64,000 nt of DNA, from the NCBI GenBank assembly GCA_020636325.1, contig JACJYC010000003.1, positions 434,001-498,000 on the forward strand. Reading direction: 5' to 3'. The notes under the pieces were generated by a model. It had not been told where the DNA came from. It saw nothing but the letters and a program-made list of their open reading frames with translations, and searched no databases. A program made the translations under genes and the position numbers. Positions 1-8,430 of the stretch are shown piece after piece. Within the stretch, counting starts at the first letter, position 1. The number at the start of each line of letters is the position of its first letter. This stretch comes from Lewinellaceae bacterium (GTDB lineage: Bacteria > Bacteroidota > Bacteroidia > Chitinophagales > Saprospiraceae).

Positions 1-783
1 GAGTTCGCCGGTTGCGCCGACGACATGGTCGGCCGGCACGGTGATGCGAACATCGAAATTACCGAAGGTCAGGGTAAATTCGCCGGCGCCGAGGAACTGC
101 TTGTGCTGCCAGCCTTCCACCTCGTTATAAACGGCCATGCGCGGATAAAACTGGGCGATGGTATACAGGTAGTTGTCCTCGTCTTCAAAGTACTCATAAC
201 CGGAGCGGCCGCCGTCCTTGAGGCGGTTATTGATCTTGTACCACCATTTTACGTTGAATACGAACTTGGCGCCGGGCGCCAGCGGTTGCGGCAGGTTGAC
301 GCGCATCATGGTCTTGTTGATGACGTGGGTCAGTTCTTTGCCTGCGGCGTCCTTGACCGTTTCGATGTTGAATCCGCCGTCAAAATGGTTGTGCATCCGC
401 ATGATCTGGTTGAAGCCGACCCGGCCCTCCAGGTCGTTGGTCTGGATCTTGTACGTATCCGATTCTTTCGAGCGCATATTCTGATCCAGCTGGAGCCAGA
501 TATAGTTCAGGGGGTCGGGCGATTGGTTGAAATAGGTCACGGTTTCAGTGCCGCGGACGATCTGGTTGTCGTCATCCAGCTCGATGTCCATGACATAGTC
601 GGCCCGTTGCTGGTAGTATTCATGCCCTGGCGCGCCGGATGCGGTCCGGTAGGAATTGGGCGTCGGCAACTCCATATACAGTTGCCGGAATTTGTTGTAA
701 TCCAGGTTTTTTTCCTGGGAGAAAATCGCTGCGGGAAGGCATAGCGACACGGTAATCACTAATGGTAGATAGATGTTCTTCAT
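1..783 (-). CDS. Secreted M1-family aminopeptidase, N-terminal part (runs off the left edge)
   Basis: Reverse-strand gene cut by the window: its first 261 codons are present and the frame is open to base 1. Residues 1-23 form a Sec signal peptide ending in AIFSQ. The rest resembles the N-terminal beta domain of Bacteroidota M1 (gluzincin) zinc aminopeptidases, including YPRMAVYNEVEGWQHK at about residue 213 and VRITVPADHVVGATGEL at the edge. The catalytic GxMEN and HExxH motifs would lie outside the window, so activity cannot be judged. The ATG at 781-783 directly precedes the signal peptide. Likely role: periplasmic or surface trimming of peptides. Family confidence is good, substrate unknown. 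Confidence 0.85.
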   Translation of the reverse strand, partial: MKNIYLPLVITVSLCLPAAIFSQEKNLDYNKFRQLYMELPTPNSYRTASGAPGHEYYQQRADYVMDIELDDDNQIVRGTETVTYFNQSPDPLNYIWLQLDQNMRSKESDTYKIQTNDLEGRVGFNQIMRMHNHFDGGFNIETVKDAAGKELTHVINKTMMRVNLPQPLAPGAKFVFNVKWWYKINNRLKDGGRSGYEYFEDEDNYLYTIAQFYPRMAVYNEVEGWQHKQFLGAGEFTLTFGNFDVRITVPADHVVGATGEL

Positions 784-913
784 GCAATCGGATTTTTAGC
801 GGGTAAGGTACAAAATGACCTGTAAAAAGCTGGAAATTAGGCGGGGATGTTAAAAAATGGAGGCGTCGCGTTAAAAAGTGGAGAGCCTCCGCGTTTCGTA
901 TTCAAAAATGGAT

Positions 914-921
914 TATCTTTG
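914..921 (+). promoter_or_regulatory. Bacteroidota -7 promoter box for the RRM gene
   Basis: TATCTTTG matches the -7 consensus TAnnTTTG of the Bacteroidota primary sigma factor. No well-spaced TTG is evident at -33. If used, transcription would start near 925 and leave about 310 nt of untranslated leader before the RRM protein. Confidence 0.5.
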
Positions 922-1235
922 TACGGTGAAAGTAAAAGTACCTTTTCATTTGCTGTATGAAAACCCGCTCGTTCAAGGCGGGATGCATTCAGGCTTGCGC
1001 TAATAGGGTGTTAAGTTTTAGCCAGTCATTCGGGCCTTCCTCAGTATGGTATTCCATTTCACTAGCTACAACTTAAGTGTGGACTGTCCGGTTGGAACGA
1101 ATCCGGACGATGATATTTCCTGATCGATTCAACAGGGATATCTTATGCGTTCAGCGGAAGATTAGTTCGTTGGCTATTCAATTTTTATGCGTTTGTTGGT
1201 CTTTTTTAATTTTTAATTATTAATTATTTTTTGTA
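922..1235 (+). promoter_or_regulatory. Long structured 5' leader of the RRM protein gene
   Basis: This stretch has no convincing ORF and links the promoter box at 914 to the RRM start. It contains a 6-bp perfect stem GTCCGG/CCGGAC (1086-1091 with 1103-1108, 11-nt loop) and a weaker CCCGC/GCGGG stem near 964-982. The last 45 nt are almost pure A/T. Long structured leaders are typical of cold-shock genes; a thermosensor role here is inference. The whole 784-1235 gap holds nothing else I can recognise. Confidence 0.4.
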
Positions 1236-1724
1236 ATGAACATTTTTGTAGCAAAGTTGAATTTTGAAACCGATAGCGACGATCTGCGCACGGCTTTTGA
1301 AGCCTACGGAGAAGTAGATTCCGCTAAGGTCATTACTGACCACGAGACGGGCCGTTCCCGTGGTTTCGCCTTTGTTGAAATGCCGAATGACGATGAGGCA
1401 AAAGCAGCTATTGCCGCATTGAACGAAGCAGAACTTGATGGCCGCACCATCATTGTTAAACAAGCTGAACCGCGTGAATCCCGCGGCGGCGGCGGCGGCG
1501 GCGGTTTCAACCGCGGCGGCGGCGGTGGCGGCGGCTTCAATCGCGGCGGCGGCGGCGGCGGGTTTAACCGCGGCGGCGGCGGTGGCGGCGGTGGTTTCAA
1601 CCGCGGCGGCAGCGGCGGCGGGGATCGCGGCGGCTTCAACCGTGACCGCGACCGCGACGGTGGCTACAACCGCGACCGGAACCGTGACCGCGACAACTTC
1701 CGGCGTCGCAACGACTGGGATTAA
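1236..1724 (+). CDS. Single-RRM, glycine-rich RNA-binding protein
   Basis: 162 aa. One RNA recognition motif fills residues 1-80, with RNP2 IFVAKL at 3-8 and RNP1 RGFAFVEM at 42-49, both keeping the aromatic residues that stack on RNA. From about residue 83 the tail is a low-complexity array of poly-Gly blocks separated by FNRGG (four copies), then an Arg/Asp-rich end. This architecture is that of the cold-induced RNA-binding proteins of Bacteroidota and cyanobacteria, thought to act as RNA chaperones. The ATG follows an AT-rich leader without Shine-Dalgarno. Large ORFs on the other strand and frames here are by-products of the GGC repeats. An intrinsic terminator follows 31 nt downstream. 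Confidence 0.93.
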   Translation: MNIFVAKLNFETDSDDLRTAFEAYGEVDSAKVITDHETGRSRGFAFVEMPNDDEAKAAIAALNEAELDGRTIIVKQAEPRESRGGGGGGGFNRGGGGGGGFNRGGGGGGFNRGGGGGGGGFNRGGSGGGDRGGFNRDRDRDGGYNRDRNRDRDNFRRRNDWD

Positions 1725-1754
1725 GATTTTCCGTTTACGGATTTTTAATAATGA

Positions 1755-1797
1755 AGCCGGCGGGCGAGTAACATCATCCGCCGGCTTTCTTATTTTT
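1755..1797 (+). terminator. Intrinsic terminator of the RRM gene
   Basis: Nine-bp stem AGCCGGCGG (1755-1763) with CCGCCGGCT (1778-1786) and a 14-nt loop, followed by a T-rich tract through 1797. The tract coincides with the promoter box of the next gene. Confidence 0.85.
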
Positions 1798-1798
1798 G
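1791..1798 (+). promoter_or_regulatory. -7 promoter box inside the terminator U-tract
   Basis: TATTTTTG is a full match to TAnnTTTG and ends 4 nt before the ATG at 1803. Transcription from it would give an almost leaderless mRNA for the methyltransferase. Confidence 0.5.
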
Positions 1799-1802
1799 CC
1801 CG

Positions 1803-2981
1803 ATGAAGAAAATTTTCCTGAAGCCGAAAAAAGAAGCGGCCGTACTGCGGTTCCACCCTTGGGTGTTCTCCGGCGCCGTTGCCCGCATCGAGGGCAGTCC
1901 CGCCGACGGGGATACGGTCGCGGTTTGCAACCAATCCGGGCAACACCTGGCTACCGGGCATTATCAGGACGGCAATATCTGCGTGCGCATCTTTACCTTC
2001 GAGCCGGTCTGGCCGGATCAGTCATTCTGGACCGGCAGGATTCAGAACGCCGCCGATTATCGCCTTGCAATAGGCCTGCCCCGGCCGGATGCAACAAACT
2101 GCTTCCGGCTTGTTCACGCCGAAGGCGACGGCTTGCCGGGGCTCATCATCGATTGGTACGCCGGTGTGGCCGTTGTTCAATGCCACTCCATCGGCATGCA
2201 CCTCATCCGGGACGCCCTGGCGCAGGCCTTGCAACAGGTTTTCGGCGATGCGCTGACGGCCGTCTACGACAAAAGCAGGGAAACCCTGCCCAAGACTTAC
2301 GCCCAGGGCGTCCAGAACGGCTATTTGCGGGGCGCCCAGGATCAATCGGAGGTACTTGAAAACGGCTATCGATTCCATGTCGATTGGGCTGCCGGACAAA
2401 AGACCGGTTTTTTCCTGGATCAGCGGGAAAACAGGAAACTGGTCGGCGGCCTGGCTGCCGGCAAAAAAGTGCTGAACGCTTTTTGCTACACCGGCGGCTT
2501 TTCGATATACGCGCTGGGCGCCGGTGCGAAGTCGGTGGATTCGGTAGACGTATCCGCCAAAGCCATGGAATGGACCGGCCTGAACGTAGCCCTCAACGGG
2601 TTCGACCCCGGGCGGCACCGTTCGATCACCGCGGATGTGATCCCCTGGCTGAGCAGCAACAATGACCGCTACGACCTGATGATCGTGGACCCGCCGGCAT
2701 TTGCCAAAAATATCGCCAAGCGGCACAGCGCCGTCCAGGGGTATAAGCGCCTGAACGCCCTGGCTTTGAAAAGCATCATGCCCGGCGGTATCATGCTGAC
2801 GTTCTCCTGCTCTCAGGTTATCGACCGGCCCCTGTTCAACCACACCATCGTAGCGGCTGCGCTCGAAGCAGGACGCAAGATCAGGGTCATGCAGGAGCTC
2901 GGCCAACCCGCCGACCACCCGGTCAACCTCTTTCATCCGGAAGGGGCCTACCTGAAAGGATTAATGCTGGAAGTGGAATAG
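1803..2981 (+). CDS. rlmI: Class I SAM-dependent 23S rRNA methyltransferase, RlmI-like
   Basis: 392 aa, normal length for the RlmI/YccW family (5-methylcytosine in 23S rRNA). An N-terminal PUA-type RNA-binding domain (about residues 1-75, with FHPWVFSGAV) is followed by a Rossmann methyltransferase domain. SAM-binding motif I appears as NAFCYTGGFSIYALGAG (about 225), motif IV as DPPAFAKN (about 296) and the catalytic cysteine motif as FSCSQ (about 335). The ATG lies 5 nt after the terminator tract of the preceding gene. The exact target base is assigned by family resemblance only; other members modify different cytosines. Confidence 0.85.
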   Translation: MKKIFLKPKKEAAVLRFHPWVFSGAVARIEGSPADGDTVAVCNQSGQHLATGHYQDGNICVRIFTFEPVWPDQSFWTGRIQNAADYRLAIGLPRPDATNCFRLVHAEGDGLPGLIIDWYAGVAVVQCHSIGMHLIRDALAQALQQVFGDALTAVYDKSRETLPKTYAQGVQNGYLRGAQDQSEVLENGYRFHVDWAAGQKTGFFLDQRENRKLVGGLAAGKKVLNAFCYTGGFSIYALGAGAKSVDSVDVSAKAMEWTGLNVALNGFDPGRHRSITADVIPWLSSNNDRYDLMIVDPPAFAKNIAKRHSAVQGYKRLNALALKSIMPGGIMLTFSCSQVIDRPLFNHTIVAAALEAGRKIRVMQELGQPADHPVNLFHPEGAYLKGLMLEVE

Positions 2982-3012
2982 AGCGCCGAAAAAAAATTAT
3001 CTTTCCACCCGA

Positions 3013-5298
3013 ATGGAAAAGATCAATTACCCCTTATTGGTTTATACCCTGGATACCGGCCTTGTTCTTGGATTACTGGTCGGTACGGAGTACGAACTGG
3101 TTGAAAAGGATGTAAAGGCCCTTAAAACCTCCCTTTCCAATCATTTGCAACGCATCTACAAGCGGCACAACGAATACCCCTATATCGACCTGCTGGAGCC
3201 CAAACTCAAAATGGTCAACGTCGCTATTCAACCTTCTTACATCGACAAAATGGGGGCGTTCCCGGTTGCCCATCAGGTCGAACTGTCGACTCCCGCTGTT
3301 TTCGGCGAGACGGAACGCGGGCACTATGCCTGTTTTTTTCCCCTGTTCAACAAACATTTCATCTATTACGACGCCCGGCAATTCGATATTCTGGCCAGCC
3401 ATTTTCTGACCTCCCTCTCCAATGCGATGGAGCCCGAAAAGATCTACCGGCAACTGACCTTTCCCAAACCGAAACTCGACCAGATCACCCTGAAGGTGAA
3501 CAAAGACCGCGAGCCGGTCTGGAATCATTTCCCGGGGCAACGTTCTTTCCCGACCCTATCTCACCTGGCCGAACAATACCCCCTCAAGGTGAGCAAGGCT
3601 TCGGGCAAGAAAAGCGGTTTTATTCCGGATGCGGCCTGGGAAATGGAAGCCGAGATTTCCGAGATCATCGACAAACTGATCAACAACCGGGTCAACGTAC
3701 TGGTCGTCGGCCCCAGAGGCGTCGGGAAAAGCGCGCTGATTTCGACGGCCGTCCGCAGGTTGAGTGCGCACAGCCGCCGGCAAAAACTCGATTTCACCTT
3801 CTGGCGCATCATGTCCCAGCGCATAACCGCCAGCGCCAGGTACCTCGGCGAATGGCAGGAAACCTGCGAAAAGCTGATCATGGAACTCATGTCGGCCAAC
3901 GGGATCCTTTGGGTCATGGACATCATCCAGCTGATCCAGACCGGCGGGGAAGGCGCCGAGGACAGCGTGGGCGCTTTCCTGATCCCTTTCCTGCAGGGCG
4001 GCAAACTCCAGATCGTCGGCGAAACGACCGAAGAGGAATTGGAAACGATCCGGCGGCTGCTGCCCGGTTTTGTCCAGAATTTCCAGTTGATCCGGCTGAC
4101 GGAAATGCCCGAAAACAAGGTCTTTTCCATCCTGGACAAGCTGGCCGATTTTGCAGCCCAGAAATTCAAAATACAAATCACCCCGGATGCCCGCATGCTG
4201 GCCCACCGGCTCCTGCTCCGGTATTATCCTTACGAAGCATTTCCGGGTAAAGCGATCCGGTTTTTTGGTTTTTGCCTCAATGAAGCCGAGAACCGCGCCT
4301 TGTCCAGGATCGACAAGAACGCAGTGATCCGGAATTTTATCCAGCAGACCGGCTTGCCGGAACTGTTCCTGCGCGATGAGATCCTGCTCGAAAGCGAGGC
4401 CCTCCGCAGCTTCTTCAGTACCCGGATCATCGGACAGAATGATGTGGTGGATAAACTTTGCGAAGTGGTCAAGGTCTTCAAAGCCGGGATCAACAACCCG
4501 GCAAAGCCTATCGCCACCCTCATTTTTGCGGGCCCCACAGGCGTGGGCAAAACCGCCAGCGCCAAAGTGCTGGCAGAGTATTTCTTCGGGGCCGGACAAA
4601 ACAAATCCCCGCTGATCCGACTGGATATGAGCGAGTTTCAGCACCCGGCCATGATAACCCGGCTGATCGGGGAAGGTAAGGAACCGGGCCAATTGGTAAA
4701 GGAAATCCGCGAAAGGCCCTTCGCCGTTTTACTGCTGGATGAAGTCGAAAAGGCGCACCCCGCGATCTTTGACGCCCTGCTCACCGTATTGGATGAAGGG
4801 CATCTGGTCGACGGCTTCGGCCGCATCACCAACTTCAGGAATGCGGTGATCATCCTGACCTCGAATCTGGGCGCTTCCAGGCAGCAGTCCATCGCCTTCA
4901 CCAAAACGACCTCGGAGGAAAAGCATTATATGTCCGCCATTGAAGGGTTTTTCCGGCCTGAGTTTTTTAACCGGATCGATGGGGTGGTGCTGTTCAACCC
5001 GCTGCAGCAAGCGGATATTCAAAGGATCGCTTTCAAGGAGCTGCGGGAGCTGGATGCCAGAGAAGGGATCGCCAAACGCCGGCTGACCCTCGCCTTTTCT
5101 CCCGGTTTGGTGGATTGGCTGGTCAATACGGGGTTTGACGAAAGGTACGGCGCCAGGCCCCTGCAGCGGGCCATCGACCGCTACGTCGTCACACCGCTGG
5201 CCGCCTGGATGCTGGAGCATCAGCAAGTGACCGACTGCCGTTTGTCGCTCGACTGGAGCGGCGGGCTGTTGGTAAATATTGAACAATTTCCCGAATGA
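3013..5298 (+). CDS. Atypical HSP100/Clp-like double AAA+ ATPase
   Basis: 761 aa with two AAA+ modules in ClpB/ClpC order. The N-terminal ~220 residues are not the Clp_N repeat domain and I do not recognise them. D1: Walker A GPRGVGKS (233-240), pore-loop-1 equivalent RYLGEW, and a Walker B ILWVMDII whose catalytic Glu position (304) is Ile. D2: Walker A GPTGVGKT (507-514), Walker B LLLDEVEK (Asp576, Glu577), Arg-finger region FFNRIDG and sensor 2 GARPLQRAI. The D2 segment that in ClpB/ClpC carries the threading loop GYVGY is shortened to GEGKEPG (553-559), without aromatic residues. A remodelling rather than classical unfolding role is inferred. It overlaps the next gene by 4 bp (ATGA). A box with one mismatch, TATCTTTC (2998-3005), may be its promoter. 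Confidence 0.85.
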   Translation: MEKINYPLLVYTLDTGLVLGLLVGTEYELVEKDVKALKTSLSNHLQRIYKRHNEYPYIDLLEPKLKMVNVAIQPSYIDKMGAFPVAHQVELSTPAVFGETERGHYACFFPLFNKHFIYYDARQFDILASHFLTSLSNAMEPEKIYRQLTFPKPKLDQITLKVNKDREPVWNHFPGQRSFPTLSHLAEQYPLKVSKASGKKSGFIPDAAWEMEAEISEIIDKLINNRVNVLVVGPRGVGKSALISTAVRRLSAHSRRQKLDFTFWRIMSQRITASARYLGEWQETCEKLIMELMSANGILWVMDIIQLIQTGGEGAEDSVGAFLIPFLQGGKLQIVGETTEEELETIRRLLPGFVQNFQLIRLTEMPENKVFSILDKLADFAAQKFKIQITPDARMLAHRLLLRYYPYEAFPGKAIRFFGFCLNEAENRALSRIDKNAVIRNFIQQTGLPELFLRDEILLESEALRSFFSTRIIGQNDVVDKLCEVVKVFKAGINNPAKPIATLIFAGPTGVGKTASAKVLAEYFFGAGQNKSPLIRLDMSEFQHPAMITRLIGEGKEPGQLVKEIRERPFAVLLLDEVEKAHPAIFDALLTVLDEGHLVDGFGRITNFRNAVIILTSNLGASRQQSIAFTKTTSEEKHYMSAIEGFFRPEFFNRIDGVVLFNPLQQADIQRIAFKELRELDAREGIAKRRLTLAFSPGLVDWLVNTGFDERYGARPLQRAIDRYVVTPLAAWMLEHQQVTDCRLSLDWSGGLLVNIEQFPE

Positions 5299-6428
5299 AA
5301 CCTGTCGCCCTGTTCGAAATGCTGCTGATCGCGCTTAGCCCTGTGGCGGGCCGGTGGCTCAGCAAAAAGGGATGGTTGCCGGATTGGATCAGCCCTGTGG
5401 TATTTTGTTATGCGATCGGCATTGCCGCCGGGAATTTCCCCGGCCTGACCATCGATGCCGAAGTCGCCTCCCTGGCTATGCAGGGGGCTCTGCTGCTGGC
5501 ATTGCCGTTGTTGCTGTTTCCAACCGATCTCCTGGGCCAGATCCGGACCGCGGGCAGGCCTTTGCTGGCCTTCGGGTTGTGCGCCGCGGCCGGCATATTC
5601 AGTACGGCATTGGCGGCCTGGGCTTTCCGGCACCACCTTACCGACTCCTGGCGGCTGGCGGGCATGCTGACCGGGATGTACACCGGCGGAACGCCCAATA
5701 TGCAGGCCATCGGTCTGGCGCTCGGCGCATCGGAAAATGAGCTGATCGCCGTGAATGCAGCGGATATTTTCGGCGGCGGGGTATACCTGGTGCTGTTGAG
5801 CTCTTTCCTGCCGGGGCTGCTGCTCAAATGGTTGCCTGCCTACCGGGTTGCCGGAGTTGCCGAAGCGGCTGAAATCGGGGAAAATCCCAGGTTCGGGGCA
5901 AGAGACGTTTTGTTCAGCGCAGGGCTTGCCGTTCTGGTCGTAGCCGGTTCGGTCGGACTTTGTTTGCTGTTCACGGGCAAATTGGAGGACATTGCCCTGA
6001 TCATTTTATGCCTGACCACCCTTGGCCTGGCCCTTTCCTTTGTACCCTCGGTAAGGAACAGGCCCGGAAGTTTCGAAACCGGCGAATTCCTGCTGCTGGC
6101 ATTTTGCGTCGCACTCGGATTGCAGGCCGATTTTGCGGCTTTGATCGAGACCGGCCAAGGGATTATCCTGTTTTCCTGCCTGGCCCTCGGCGGAACCATC
6201 ATCCTCCATTTCCTGTTTTGCCGGGTTTTCGGCATCGACCGGGACACCTGCCTGATCGCTTCTACGGCCGGCATTTACGGCCCCGCGTTCATCGGCCAGG
6301 TGGCTGCGGTGATCGGCAACCGCCGGCTCGTTTTTAACGGCATCGCGCTGGGGTTGCTGGGGTACGCGGTCGGTAATTATTTGGGAATCAGCCTCGGATG
6401 GCTGCTGAAATGGTGGCTGATCTCATAA
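5295..6428 (+). CDS. DUF819-family integral membrane protein
   Basis: 377 aa with about ten hydrophobic segments covering nearly the whole chain. The motif YTGGTPNMQAIGLALG at about residue 129 and the pseudo-repeat near the C-terminus (TAGIYGPAFIGQVAAVIGN) are typical of DUF819, a family distantly related to sodium-dependent carriers; the substrate is unknown. The start codon overlaps the stop of the AAA+ gene by 4 bp, so translation is probably coupled and the two are one operon. Whether the products work together cannot be told. Confidence 0.85.
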   Translation: MKPVALFEMLLIALSPVAGRWLSKKGWLPDWISPVVFCYAIGIAAGNFPGLTIDAEVASLAMQGALLLALPLLLFPTDLLGQIRTAGRPLLAFGLCAAAGIFSTALAAWAFRHHLTDSWRLAGMLTGMYTGGTPNMQAIGLALGASENELIAVNAADIFGGGVYLVLLSSFLPGLLLKWLPAYRVAGVAEAAEIGENPRFGARDVLFSAGLAVLVVAGSVGLCLLFTGKLEDIALIILCLTTLGLALSFVPSVRNRPGSFETGEFLLLAFCVALGLQADFAALIETGQGIILFSCLALGGTIILHFLFCRVFGIDRDTCLIASTAGIYGPAFIGQVAAVIGNRRLVFNGIALGLLGYAVGNYLGISLGWLLKWWLIS

Positions 6429-6466
6429 ATCCTGAAATGTTTTTATTACACCATTAAAAAAATCAA

Positions 6467-6474
6467 TATATTTG
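6467..6474 (+). promoter_or_regulatory. -7 promoter box for the DUF4249 gene
   Basis: TATATTTG, a perfect TAnnTTTG match. Its position excludes the upstream in-frame TTG at 6472 as start codon and supports the ATG at 6493, leaving a leader of about 13-15 nt. Confidence 0.6.
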
Positions 6475-6492
6475 TCTGGCAAATCAGCTTTC

Positions 6493-7428
6493 ATGAATCG
6501 GCTGTTCCCGCTTATCTCCGGCTTTTTGATCCTGTTGCTCAGCGCATCTACCTGCGAGGAGGACCTTGACTTTAACCAACCCGATCCCGCACCCAAGTTG
6601 GTAGTGATCAGCAATTTCACCAATGACCGGGCACTTCAGGTGCAGGTTACCCGCAGCCGCTCCGTACTCGATAACGCGCCGGAAGAATACATTTCGAATG
6701 CACGGGTCTGGCTGATGGAAGGCGACCTCACCCTGGAAGAACTTAAACTGGTGATTCCGCAAAATACCAAGGAAGGCCCTTATTTTACAACCGTTTCCAG
6801 CCGGCCCGAAGTGGGGATTGACTATACCATCCGCGTTGAAGCCCCCGGGTTTGAAACCGTGGAAGCCCAAAGCAGCATCCCGCCGAAAATCAATCTGACG
6901 GCCTTTCGCATCGACAAGATCGAAATGGAACAAGTGCCGGAATCCAGCCTGGAAAGGTATTATTTCACCGTCAGCGTCAGTTTTCACGACAACCCGGATG
7001 AGCGGAACTATTACCACCTGATCCTGTACCAGAAAATCAATGATTATATCGAGCTGGACGGCGATACCGTCATCGTGGATTCACGCCTTTATCCGGTATA
7101 TTTCAGCAAATCCATCAACAGCAATTATATCACGGCACACCTGAGCGGGGGGCTCCTGCTCGAAGACGACCCCCTGAACGGCAATTATACATTCCGCTTT
7201 TCCGCCGACATCGACCCGGAAATGCAGCTTATCAGCAAGCTTTTTGTCGACCTGCGCACCGTTTCCGATGATTATTACTTCTATTACCGGTCGCTTTCCC
7301 GGATCAAGGACGCCGACAACGGCGGCTTCTTCGGCGATCCCGTCATTCTTTACAACAACATCCTCAACGGCCACGGCAATTTTGCCGGGTTCAGCCAATC
7401 CCAGGACTCCCTGCTGGTAGTCAATTAA
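6493..7428 (+). CDS. DUF4249-family outer-membrane lipoprotein
   Basis: 311 aa from the ATG at 6493, chosen because the promoter box overlaps the longer alternative. A lipoprotein signal peptide ends at the lipobox-like SAST-C (Cys about residue 21). The pattern FNQPDPAPKLVVISNFTND followed by RARVWLMEGD-like beta strands is characteristic of DUF4249, usually lipoproteins encoded beside TonB-dependent receptors. No receptor gene is adjacent here, which is less usual. A hairpin with a T-tract follows at 7459. Function unknown; probably a surface-exposed partner of an importer. Confidence 0.8.
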   Translation: MNRLFPLISGFLILLLSASTCEEDLDFNQPDPAPKLVVISNFTNDRALQVQVTRSRSVLDNAPEEYISNARVWLMEGDLTLEELKLVIPQNTKEGPYFTTVSSRPEVGIDYTIRVEAPGFETVEAQSSIPPKINLTAFRIDKIEMEQVPESSLERYYFTVSVSFHDNPDERNYYHLILYQKINDYIELDGDTVIVDSRLYPVYFSKSINSNYITAHLSGGLLLEDDPLNGNYTFRFSADIDPEMQLISKLFVDLRTVSDDYYFYYRSLSRIKDADNGGFFGDPVILYNNILNGHGNFAGFSQSQDSLLVVN

Positions 7429-7458
7429 CTTACCTGATTCCATAAAAGGATCCCTGCA

Positions 7459-7490
7459 ATGCCGCCTGACTGACGGCATGCCGGTTTTTT
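7459..7490 (+). terminator. Intrinsic terminator after the DUF4249 gene
   Basis: Stem ATGCCG (7459-7464) with CGGCAT (7474-7479), 9-nt loop, then CCGG and six T residues (7485-7490). The T-run is displaced by 5 nt from the stem. Confidence 0.6.
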
Positions 7491-7719
7491 GCGGGCCTTA
7501 AATTAATTTTGAAACATAATTTTAAATATAGCCTGTCTGGTATAGATTGATGGAATATTATTTGGCAATGTTTGCTTTTTCGACTTAAAATTTCCATTCG
7601 TTTAAATAAGGCAAAAAATTAAATGCCCCGGATAGGGGAGGACCGAATTTTTCGTGTCATTATGATTGATAGTGCCTCGAAAATCCTGCAAAAATTTAAT
7701 CACTACTGAAAAAAGGATC

Positions 7720-8400
7720 ATGAACACAGATCAAAAATTGGGCTTTATCAATCAATTTCCGCTGTTCTCTCCATTGGTTGAAGATGAAAAACTCCGGTTG
7801 GCTGAAATGATGAAGCCGGTTACCTTTTCGCGGTACAGTTTTGTTTACCTTCCGGGTGAACCCTCCGAGCAGGTTTATTTTCTGGCCAAAGGTTCTGTAA
7901 AGATCGGAACCCACTCCAGCGACGGCAAGGAAGTCATCAAATCGCTGGTGCACCCGCTGGCCATGTTTGGCGAACTGGGCCTGATCGGCGAAGAAGAACG
8001 GCAGGATTTTGCGCAGGTGCTCAAAGAGGAAGTACAGGTATTTGTCCTTAAGGTCGAGGACTTCAAAAAGATCATGCGCCAGAATTTCGACCTTTCCTCC
8101 AAGGTCATGAACCTGTTCGGCGCCAGACTCCTGCGGGCTGAAAGCAAGCTTGAATCCCTCATCTTCAAGGACGCCAGGACCCGCATCATCGAATTCATCA
8201 AGGAATCCGTGTCCGATCGCGGCCGCAGGATCGGCTATGAAATGCTGCTGAAGCATTCCCTTACGCACCAGGATATCGCCAATATCACGTGCACTTCACG
8301 ACAAACCGTTACGCTGGTTTTAAACGAACTTCGCAAGTCGGACCTCATTTACTTCAACAGGGGCAAGATCCTCGTCAGGGATATGGCCAGGTTGGCCTGA
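7720..8400 (+). CDS. Crp/Fnr-family transcriptional regulator
   Basis: 226 aa from the ATG at 7720, preceded by AAAAGGATC; an upstream TTG at 7666 would add 18 unsupported residues. A cyclic-nucleotide-binding-type beta barrel (about residues 10-125) with the GELGLIGEEERQ turn is followed by a dimerisation helix and a winged helix-turn-helix around DIANITCTSRQTVTLVLNEL. There is no N-terminal cysteine cluster, so it is not an FNR-type iron-sulfur sensor; the arginine that binds cAMP in Crp is also not evident. Members of this group in Bacteroidota include anaerobic and nitrosative-stress regulators. A FNR-type box lies upstream of nosZ at 49662; any link is inference. A small dyad TTGAAC/GTTCAA lies at 8421-8434, just past the stop. 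Confidence 0.88.
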   Translation: MNTDQKLGFINQFPLFSPLVEDEKLRLAEMMKPVTFSRYSFVYLPGEPSEQVYFLAKGSVKIGTHSSDGKEVIKSLVHPLAMFGELGLIGEEERQDFAQVLKEEVQVFVLKVEDFKKIMRQNFDLSSKVMNLFGARLLRAESKLESLIFKDARTRIIEFIKESVSDRGRRIGYEMLLKHSLTHQDIANITCTSRQTVTLVLNELRKSDLIYFNRGKILVRDMARLA

Positions 8401-8430
8401 CAAATGGAGGAGTCGGGAAATTGAACAAGT

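Noticed and set aside
1304..1961. Pro-rich and Ala-rich frames over the RRM gene
   Set aside because: Artefacts of GGC repeats encoding the glycine-rich tail.
3013..5298. Reading the AAA+ gene as ClpV/TssH of a type VI secretion system
   Set aside because: No other secretion-system genes nearby and the N-terminal domain does not match.
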